This document shows, piece after piece, positions 8,882 to 14,835 of a DNA stretch of 14,835 nucleotides (the first letter of the stretch is position 1; the number at the start of each line of letters is the position of its first letter). Source of the DNA: Oehlia diaphana (Eukaryota; Glomeromycota; Glomeromycetes; Glomerales; Glomeraceae); contig QZLH01000506.1 in NCBI GenBank assembly GCA_003833135.1, positions 43,903 to 58,737 of the forward strand, written 5' to 3'. Below the pieces are notes generated by a model. It worked only from the letters and a program-made list of their open reading frames with translations. It had not been told where the DNA came from and ran no database searches. Made by a program: the position numbers and the translations under genes.

Positions 8882-9177
8882 TCATGTCCTCTCTAACTCA
8901 CATTCATGTTGGAGGGAAGAAATGAAATATGGGAAGCACTTTACGCCAAAAGTTTGTGTTCGAAAATAAGAATATGCAGAATGTGCATTAAAGATCTTGA
9001 CTTTTAGAATGGTGTTAGGAACAATGCATATACAGACTTTTTTCTTTATTTTACTTGCCCGACCACTCAGTAATAAAGGCCTAGTAACATTATATGCTCC
9101 ACGCCTTTGGCTAAATGTGCTCTGGTAGGAGGGCAGTAGAAATATCCTATAGCTCCGAAGCATATACCCAATAAATG
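8882..9177 (-). pseudogene. Spliced segment of the decayed gene (MLRSYRIFL stretch)
   Basis: Acceptor TATAATAG| at 9178 and the preceding donor CATG|GTAAGA at 9231 join in phase, giving SIDLH-A-FIGYMLRSYRIFL followed by LPSYQSTFSQRRGAYNVTRP and an open frame to a TGA at 8882-8884. The second half (from about 9040 down) is more AT-rich with scattered Cys and Phe and may be intron. It is interesting that a similar string, MLRSYEIFLSF, is readable at about 12678-12646 in the other decayed gene. Confidence 0.4.
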
Positions 9178-9231
9178 CTATTATACCGCTCCTTCAAAAA
9201 TTACTTTTTTTAGGAAGAGATATAATCTTAC

Positions 9232-9460
9232 CATGCAGATCAATAGATCAAGGAGGCATTGCACAGGCAAATACATAGATGATTTACAGTGTATCACTTA
9301 TTACATCATATACACTTTAATGAGGATTGAAAACATGCTAATTTATGTCGCACATGCCAATATGCATTAGCCTTGAGGCGCTTCGCATAGCTGGACAATA
9401 TATTATTTTATTAAGACAATATTCGGGATCTGGGTCAAGGACTGATCTGGAAAATTCGGC
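9232..9460 (-). pseudogene. Heavily stopped segment of the decayed gene
   Basis: One frame reads EFSRSVLDPDPEYCLNKIIY, CPAMRSASRLMHIGMCDIN, then short protein-like pieces HVFNPH, SVYDVISDTL, IIYVFACAMPP and SIDLH, separated by TAG (9338), TAA (9317), TAA (9284) and TGA (9248). All four stops are one C-to-T step from CAG, CAA or CGA. The frame differs from that of the preceding segment, so an indel or an unrecognised intron lies near 9440-9465. Confidence 0.45.
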
Positions 9461-10280
9461 AGGTGATACATTTCGTGCATAGCGCTTTCAGCCAGTCATT
9501 TTCTGGAACATCAATTTTTGTAGCAATATTTCGTTTACATGAAAAATAATTTAATGAGTTGACAAAACAAAATATGACAAAAAACAGATATGCTAATACA
9601 TGAGCAGTCCATGTACGTTCAAGGTGTTTATCATAGCTCCATTCATCTTTATGATAGTATTGAGGTGACTAGATAGTAGATACGCTCTTAATAATAAACA
9701 TATCTGGCATTTTAGATTGATCATAATGTTGTGCCGGTATGGAAAAGGTGTTGAAAAAGTAATGATATTTTTCGGGTAAGCCATCTAGTTGATACACTAT
9801 TTCTTCCATTTTAGCAATTGATTCATTAAACTTTTCGCTTTCTCCTTTCATATTTTTTGTCTTTTCACTACTCTTATCTATAAGTTCATTGCCTGCTACC
9901 TCGTCCACAACTTCGTCATCTTCCAAGTTCTCATCCTCCTCCTTCTCTTCTATAATCTGATCAAACAGCTCTAAATATTTATGAGCCTTTTCGTCTATGA
10001 ACATATTCTCATCATCTAATATTAACATATTATGTAACAATTTCAACTCATCTTCATCTAAGAGTTTATGAACCTGGGTCAATATCTCTTTATTCCCTAA
10101 ATCGATTACATGATAGGCTTCAGCATCTTGATTATCCCATAAAGATTTAAGTTTACTATAATATAATGGAAATTCAACTTGACCGAAAGTGTTAGAGGCA
10201 TGGATCACTGAATTTATCAAATTTTCTTCTGTATTATCTTCTTTCGTACTATCTAGTCATCTTATAACATTAGGCTTCTC
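9438..10280 (-). pseudogene. Acidic middle segment of the decayed gene
   Basis: After the acceptor TTTTTGCAG| (10281) the frame reads EKPNVIR, TGA (10257-10259), LDSTKEDNTEENLINSVIHA, then a 183-codon open stretch: FGQVEFPLYYSKLKSLWDNQ, HVIDLGNKEILTQVHKLLDE and a very acidic run (EEKEEDENLEDDEVVDEVAG). A TAG at 9669-9671 separates VSTI from SPQYYHKDEWSYDKHLERTW, after which the same frame stays open to a TGA at 9435-9437 and includes VPENDWLKAL. A hydrophobic stretch (YLFFVIFCFVNSLNYFSC, about 9590-9535) may be an unspliced intron. The acidic part suggests a nuclear or protein-binding linker; no domain recognised. Confidence 0.55.
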
Positions 10281-10333
10281 CTGCAAAAATAAAAGGATAA
10301 TGAAAACATTAGCTTTTCCATTATGACATATAC

Positions 10334-10490
10334 CTTGTTATGTTGACAGATCAAATGCTTTATCACTGAAGCTAATTCTTCATTTGATTCGTTGTCCCCT
10401 CTCTTCCTTTTCAAATCTTTGTCACTGCTGGCAGAAGTGAAGGCTTCAGTTTCATCCTTCATTTGTATTTCGATCCATTGTAGCATATTA
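10334..10490 (-). pseudogene. Exon of the decayed gene with KRKR motif
   Basis: Reads MLQWIEIQMKDETEAFTSAS, SDKDLKRKRGDNESNEELAS and VIKHLICQHNK to the donor AAG|GTATAT at 10333. The basic KRKRG cluster inside a Ser/Asp/Glu-rich linker could be a nuclear localisation signal (inference). The junction to the next segment is in phase. The 5' acceptor (TTCAAAAG|, 10491) does not fit the phase of the SDMNDAG frame upstream, so an indel is likely. Confidence 0.5.
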
Positions 10491-10542
10491 CTTTTGAATA
10501 TAGAACATTAAATACACACCAACAAAAAAAAATAATACAAAC

Positions 10543-10687
10543 CTCCGAAATAACAAGGAGGTTTTGAGAGTTACTACCGGCATCGTTCATATCAGATTTT
10601 GTTCGTGAGATAATGTTTTTTCTACTTCTCCACATTAGCAGATATAGTATTACATGCGGCACTATGAGAAATCATTTGCACTTTTCG
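10543..10687 (-). pseudogene. Third exon of the decayed gene
   Basis: From acceptor GATTATAG| (10688): RKVQMISHSAACNTISANVE, K, TAG (10622-10624), then, after a one-base shift in a run of six A, SRTKSDMNDAGSNSQNLLVI and SE to the donor GAG|GTTTGT (10542). The homopolymer is a plausible place for the indel. Ser/Asn-rich linker-like. Confidence 0.45.
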
Positions 10688-10752
10688 CTATAATCAAATC
10701 CATAAACTCATTAGGAGGCTCTTATTAGTAAATGAGCGAATTTATAACTTAC

Positions 10753-10821
10753 CTTAGCAAGTTTTTCGCTCATTTGTAAATAATTATTAAAGAAATTATT
10801 TCGAGTACATTTCTTTGTTGA
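10753..10821 (-). pseudogene. Second exon of the decayed gene (69 nt)
   Basis: Acceptor TTATATAG| at 10822 and donor AAG|GTAAGT at 10752. It reads STKKCTRNNFFNNYLQMSEK and LAK, open, and is in phase with both neighbours. Confidence 0.5.
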
Positions 10822-10892
10822 CTATATAATTAAAAAATAATTAAAACTATTTTAAATTTAGTAGGAGTTAATAGGAATAAAAGAAAACGTAC

Positions 10893-11150
10893 AGTTCAAA
10901 TTTGTCGAAGAACTTCTATAGATTCACTTTCGTCTGAGATTGTCTGTTCTAATATATCAAGATAACGAATATATGTATTTTCTAGATCATCCCAGGCTTT
11001 TTCTGGTGAAATATTTAAATAGTCATACTCAATGTCTTTAATAAACTCACTGAAACGTAACTTTTCCATTGATAGAACTTTGAGTTCATAGCGCGAATCT
11101 CAGATAGTGATCAGATAATTTGATCGGGTTATACTAACAAATAAACTCAT
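10893..11150 (-). pseudogene. First exon of the decayed gene, with a start codon
   Basis: The ATG at 11148-11150 opens MSLFVSITRSNYLITI, TGA (11100-11102), DSRYELKVLSMEKLRFSEFI, KDIEYDYLNISPEKAWDDLE, NTYIRYLDILEQTISDESES, IEVLRQI, TGA (10896-10898) and one more codon before the donor ACT|GTACGT. A second ATG at 11066-11068 could start MEKLRF, but the longer frame reads as protein and agrees in composition. Both stops are one C-to-T step from CGA. Confidence 0.55.
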
Positions 11151-11200
11151 GAATCGTGATCAAAAATGATGGCCCAAGTATAATGAAACTTCATTTACTT

Positions 11201-11381
11201 CATCTTAGAGAAGAGTTAGGCTTGTGCTAGTGAACTCTGCTAGTCCTTTTACAAGGCTCGGAGTCTTCCCACTTGTCTGTTGTGCTAGTGAACTCCACTA
11301 GTCCTTTTACAAGGCCCGGAGTCTCCACACATATGCTCTTCTTTTGGTTTAAAAAAAAAGATTCACATCTTAGAGAAGAGT
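11201..11381. repeat. 16-bp direct repeat bracketing a two-copy 58-bp minisatellite
   Basis: CATCTTAGAGAAGAGT occurs at 11201-11216 and 11366-11381. Between them two 58-bp units (11222-11279 and 11280-11337) share TTGTGCTAGTGAACT and AGTCCTTTTACAAGGC with about three differences over the first 44 bases. The patch has more G and C than its surroundings. A 60-codon open frame across it on the minus strand is probably a by-product. It could be a short array of a dispersed repeat or a small insertion with 16-bp flanks. Confidence 0.8.
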
Positions 11382-11537
11382 CGGTTTTTGCCAAGAAAAA
11401 CTTACCCAAATTTTACGAAATTTTATTGATTTTTCAGATACATAGCTAATTAGAGAAGCAAGCGAAATGTATGATGATATCAAAGAGGGAGGGAGTACGC
11501 GGATTATAAGCCATTTAATGCGAGTCCCAGTATCAAA

Positions 11538-11977
11538 TTATTTCTTTGCTTTCTCTGATTTTTTATAAATTTCTATACTAATTGTTTTTTTCCTATCACT
11601 ATTGCTAACACAAAGATTCTCAGCTCCATCTATACTAGATTTTTGAAATAAATATTCCCACAAATATCTACGTATATCGATATCAATCCAGGGAATTAGC
11701 AACTGAAATAAAAAAAAAATAATCAATGCAATATTTCCTATTGATATACTATGATTCATTTTCACAACGTTCCACTCCGCTTTACATTTAAGAAATTTGT
11801 TGCTTAATGTATTAAAACAAGATTTTTTTATCGCATCGCACCAAAAATTTTGTAGATGTTGAAAATCAGAGGAAAGCCACAGCAATTTTACTGCGCTGAT
11901 GAGACATGTGAATTTGATTAGATTAGATAATATTTTCACTGCGCCTACTATACGCGTGATGATAGTCAGTGTTTTTC
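11538..11977 (-). pseudogene. Membrane-type open frame without a usable start
   Basis: An open frame runs from after a TGA near 11978 to the TAA at 11538. The first codon that could be called a start at 11939 is GTG, which is not credible in a fungus; the first ATG in frame is well inside (MNHSISIGN). It reads VKILSNLIKFTCLISAVKLL, FQHLQNFWCDAIKKSCFNTL and IGNIALIIFFLFQLLIPWID, then RRYLWEYLFQKSSIDGAENL and a Lys-rich end. One strong hydrophobic segment near the middle suggests a membrane helix, though part of it (T-rich, ending TTTCAG) could be an intron. It may be the 3' part of the decayed gene starting at 13142. Function unknown. Confidence 0.35.
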
Positions 11978-12223
11978 TCGGCGAAGATCAAAATGCCGAT
12001 ATATAACAAGAATAGTAATATGTCCGTTTTATTTTGAAATATCTATAGAGGTGGGAAAATCGATTAACATCATGATGACATGTTTCAAGAAGCTAGCTGA
12101 GCACATACCTGTTATCACTTTGCGAAATATACTTAAATGATAATATTGATGGTGTAAGTTTAATTATTCTGCTCGTTTTACTTGTACAAGGCAGATATAA
12201 GGGCTCATTAACAGAGACATCAC

Positions 12224-13142
12224 CTTTTTATATAATTTGCAGGATCGATTTTATTATACGCTTTTGGAGGAAATTACGTTAATATGATCGCATCATGAAA
12301 ATCTGATCAACCACTTCTCATTAATTTAACAATAAAAGTATTTAACACTATCCATATGTAAAGATCATCAAGGGGGCCTTTTTTAATATATGTAATAATT
12401 TTGAGAATATGTGAGAAAGTTTGAGAATAAATTATTATGCGCAGTTGCTTGTTCCTATAATACATGAGACGTAATAAATGATACTGCGCATTTATCGGGT
12501 TCTGGATCAATGATTTTGTTACAATAAACTTGATCAAAAATATTAGAATACAAGCTTCCTATAACTAGTAAATTTGGCCTTTGCTTTATTGATTGTACGA
12601 GAAAAAAAATACATAATACAGGCTACATGATGACACTACTTAGAACTAAAATGATAAAAAAATTTCATATGAACGAAGCATTATACTGTTAGCCCTTCCG
12701 TGATACTAATATGATTTTGAAATCCTAAATGAAAAAAATTGTCTATTAGCTTGTTGCTTCCTTGCAAATGCATACATAACTGAAAGTAAATCCATCTTAA
12801 CTGCATAAATATCTTGTCCGGAAGTTCCTCTCCAATATTGTTTTTTCGCTGGCACTTTTTCATACTGTTTATTCAAAGATAAAGCAAATCTTTCATCAAT
12901 ATCATACTGCACTGGGTGATAGTCTCTCATATGACCAGCCTATCTACAATCGCGTACTTGAGTTTATTGCTTGAAGTGTTGCAGGTAAGACAATATTCCA
13001 ACTTATCTTGGGAATACAACTTCGCTAATTCAGGATCATAAGGGAGCTGATTCCCATTTTCACAGTACCATGAGCCAACTTGTTATTTTGTGTTAAATAG
13101 GTAAGATTTATTATTGTTTATGGGGTTTTCTTCCTGATCCAT
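12224..13142 (-). pseudogene. Second decayed gene, N-terminal part with Cys motif
   Basis: The ATG at 13140-13142 opens MDQEENPINNNKSYLFNTK, TAA (13083-13085), then QVGSWYCENGNQLPYDPELA, KLYSQDKLEYCLTCNTSSNK and LKYAIVDRLVI. A one-base frame change near 12930 leads to RDYHPVQYDIDERFALSLNK, QYEKVPAKKQYWRGTSGQDI and YAVKMDLLSVMYAFARKQQA. After a poorly preserved stretch another coding-like piece reads YHLLRLMYYRNKQLRIIIYS, QTFSHILKIITYIKKGPLDD, LYIWIVLNTFIVKLMRSG, TGA (12307-12309), SDFHDAIILT, TAA (12274-12276) and FPPKAYNKIDPANYIKR to a possible donor. The YC...EYCLTC cysteines could bind zinc (inference). Family not recognised with confidence. The gene is on the same strand and about 2 kb upstream of the large decayed gene. 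Confidence 0.5.
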
Positions 13143-13344
13143 TCACGCAAAAACTCCAACTTTCATGTGAGAAATATTCAAAAACATGATCTGATTTGAA
13201 ACAATTAATTAAACCCTGTAGTAATAAATCACAATTTATTTAATTTATTTGTTGTACGAAAATCTCAGTGACTTAACTCTGCATCAAGGTCTTAGTAAAA
13301 TATCACGGTGTGGAGATAAGTACAACATTCGAGCTTACTATTAG

Positions 13345-14021
13345 AAGACATGATTATTTAAATATAAATGTTTCCAGAAAAATACAGGTTTATTAAACGA
13401 TCTGATGTAAAAGAAACTTAATAAGGGAACAATATCATGAAAGAAGTCACTTAAGAGACCAGCGTTTATGTTAAAAAGCAGATATAAATTATAAAATAGT
13501 TTTATATAGGACACTTATTAATCAAATCATATGACTTGATGGAAATTACAAAAAGGTTTAGCATATTTGGATATTTTAGAAAATTTCGGTATATAAGGCA
13601 CCATTTTAAGCCGGGTGATCTAATCCAATGAAGGGCTTGAAACTTGAAAGTTTATTATGAAACTCAATGAAAAGTATTGTTACATCTAATATATGATAAA
13701 AAAAAATTCAATCTCTTTTTAAAAAGTAACAGATATAATGTTTGAGAAGTTTGAGAATGGCAAAAAGTTTCATGTATCCTAAATGAACATTATATGAATT
13801 GATCGACTTATTATATATTGGCTCATTGTATAATTTTTATGTTTATTTTAAGAGAAAATATATATATATATATATATAGACCAATCAAAATACGGAGTAA
13901 TAATAATTGACAAATCCATGAACTCAAAGAAGAGAAAAGAAATTTGTGAAAAAATAAGAAGAGGAACTGATATCATGTATTTATATTGTACGAAAATTTA
14001 TTATTAGAGGATTTTTTTTTG
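13345..14021 (+). pseudogene. Frame interrupted only by TGA: possible TGA=Trp coding relic
   Basis: From 13500 to 14021 one plus-strand frame has 174 codons with no TAA or TAG in very AT-rich DNA but nine TGA codons (13629, 13638, 13668, 13743, 13752, 13800, 13908, 13947 and 13968, first base of each) and a single TGG (13758). Reading TGA as Trp gives sensible runs such as FSIFGYFRKFRYIRHHFKPG, KKKFNLFLKSNRYNV and QKVSCILNEHYMN. In another frame, 13345-13488 reads KTWLFKYKCFQKNTGLLNDL and KKLNKGTISWKKSLKRPAFM with one TAA at 13408 and TGA again read as Trp, so a frameshift lies near 13490. I recognise no domain. It could be a nuclear copy of mitochondrial or mitochondrial-plasmid DNA, a mitovirus-like relic, or a nuclear gene whose TGG codons decayed to TGA. 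A (TA)n run interrupts it at 13858-13878. Confidence 0.4.
13858..13878. repeat. (TA)n microsatellite
   Basis: A perfect 21-base alternating AT run. It lies inside the TGA-only frame, where it reads as alternating Ile and Tyr codons. Confidence 0.95.
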
Positions 14022-14024
14022 TAA

Positions 14025-14835
14025 TATATAAAAAATTTAAATATTTCTTAACAAAAAAAAGATTATTAATAAATTAATACAAATTTGGAAATAATAAAAA
14101 TTTTTGTATTTTAAAGTTCTAAAAATAATTCTTAGAAATCATTATTTATAGTAAAATTTTATTCAATCAATAAAATCATAATAATCATAATGATTTCTCA
14201 GTATGCATTTTATTGTATTATTGACAAAAAAAAATTGACGCGCATGTTTATCTTTATAATTAAATCTGCATAAATTTAAATTAATATTTCCATATTTGGA
14301 ATTTTATTGAGTAAATATCAAGAAATTTCATGACGTAGAAAATGACGGTAACAGATAATAATTGGAAGTGCTGCGACGCGTAAATCATAAGAAATTTTTT
14401 GGACTTTGGCAAATTAAGTAACTTTTAGATATCTATCAAAACTCAAACTAAGTTACCTATTTGTTGATCTCCGCTCGGTATTTCGGTAACGAAGGAAGAC
14501 TTCATTATAATATCTTTTGTAATACATAAAGTAAAAGCACCAATTATTTTTTTCTATATTTAGATAAAAAACTCTAACACCGACGGGTAATTATTTTTAG
14601 GGATGAATATTGAAAATAATCCCGAATAATGTAGATAATGTAAGTCCAATCAGTGTCAAAAAAAGAAAAAAAATTTTTTTTTTTTTTTTTGTTTGTTTTG
14701 GGTTTATCTTGTGTGAAACAAGTGATTGTATCTTTTATGCTCGGCGGGTCAAAAATTTATAAATTTAATGAAAAGTCGTTTTTTCTAAAAAAAAAAAAAA
14801 AAATTAAAAACGTTTTACTTTTTTTTTTTTTTTTT
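14025..14835. other. AT-rich terminal stretch with homopolymer tracts, no gene seen
   Basis: No coding frame supported on either strand. A somewhat GC-richer patch at 14325-14490 contains ATGACGTAG (CRE-like core) and GACGCGTAA (ACGCGT, an MluI cell-cycle-box-like core); this might be a promoter for a gene outside the window, but the motifs are short. T17 at 14674-14690, A17 at 14787-14803 and T17 or longer from 14819 to the window end are the most striking items. Confidence 0.45.

Larger units (their letters stand above)
6571..11150 (-). pseudogene. Large decayed multi-exon gene (overall span)
   Basis: Reading the minus strand from an ATG at 11148-11150, coding-like segments follow one another to a TGA at 6571-6573. 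Several junctions are clean GT-AG introns that keep or nearly keep phase: 10822-10892, 10688-10752, 10491-10542, 10281-10333, 9178-9231, 7703-7780 and 7461-7540. Twelve in-frame stops lie inside the segments (11100, 10896, 10622, 10257, 9669, 9338, 9317, 9284, 9248, 8634, 8188 and 7428, lower coordinate of each), plus frame changes near 10615, 9450, 8880, 8260 and 7461. The product would be roughly 1,200 residues: an N-terminal module, a charged acidic middle, a helical part and a conserved C-terminal domain, possibly ending in a coiled coil. I do not recognise a function. The C-terminal part resembles a lineage-specific protein family I associate with Rhizophagus and other Mucoromycota. That it is one gene rather than two adjacent ones is inference. 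Confidence 0.6.

Noticed and set aside
9593..9784. 63-codon minus-strand frame in a second phase
   Set aside because: Overlaps the better-supported frame carrying PEKYHYFFNTF and SPQYYHKDEW.
6571..11150. Reassigned stop codons explaining the many in-frame stops
   Set aside because: All three stop types occur inside the frames, and the neighbouring kelch genes end normally with TAA and TGA and have no internal stops, so decay is simpler.
11227..11409. 60-codon frame across the minisatellite
   Set aside because: It mostly translates the 58-bp repeat units, and no homologous feature or intron structure supports it.
11703..11785. Possible intron GTAAAG...TTTCAG in the 11538-11977 frame
   Set aside because: Removing its 83 bases shifts the following frame into a stop, so the splice is not supported.
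12681..12863. 60-codon minus-strand frame starting MKKCQRKNN
   Set aside because: Overlaps the frame QYEKVPAKKQYWRGTSGQ, which is longer and more protein-like; only one can be real.
1..14835. CRISPR arrays, prokaryotic operons or ribosome binding sites
   Set aside because: No spaced direct-repeat array exists, and the spliced genes show a eukaryotic genome.

Overview
The window reads as nuclear DNA of a fungus. It is strongly AT-rich. The genes are split by short GT-AG introns (about 50-80 nt), most donors are GTAAG-type, and there are MITE-like inverted-repeat elements and long stretches of decayed multi-exon genes. The style of the kelch-membrane proteins and of the decayed families resembles arbuscular mycorrhizal fungi such as Rhizophagus (Glomeromycotina). 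That assignment is recognition from memory, not a search.

Layout. 1-386 (minus): tail fragment of a decayed gene that runs off the window. 387-1090: AT-rich spacer with a palindromic MITE-like element and a 22-bp-period repeat. 1091-2503 and 3092-4543 (both minus): the only two genes that look intact. They are tandem paralogues, each a secreted-type kelch (beta-propeller) ectodomain with one C-terminal membrane helix and a short conserved tail, and each with one intron at the same codon. 4544-6570: spacer with a Tc1/mariner- or pogo-style MITE (26-bp TIRs, TA target duplication).

6571-11150 (minus): about 4.6 kb that I read as one large decayed gene. Exon segments joined by recognisable introns stay open over long stretches, but I count 12 in-frame stops and several frame changes. 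11201-11381: a two-copy 58-bp minisatellite bracketed by a 16-bp direct repeat. 11538-13142 (minus): a second decayed gene (N-terminal part with a cysteine pair at 12224-13142) and a membrane-type open frame that may be its 3' part. 13345-14021 (plus): a frame of 174 codons interrupted only by TGA (nine times) and never by TAA or TAG, with a probable extension upstream in another frame. This looks like sequence written in a TGA=Trp code (mitochondrial or mitochondrial plasmid/mitovirus-like) or a decayed gene that lost its Trp codons. 14025-14835: AT-rich, non-coding as far as I can see, ending in homopolymer tracts.

The two kelch genes are likely to work as related cell-surface or secreted-pathway membrane proteins. 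The rest of the window is mostly a graveyard of lineage-specific gene families and small transposon relics. The best candidates for something undescribed are the TGA-only frame and the large decayed gene family.
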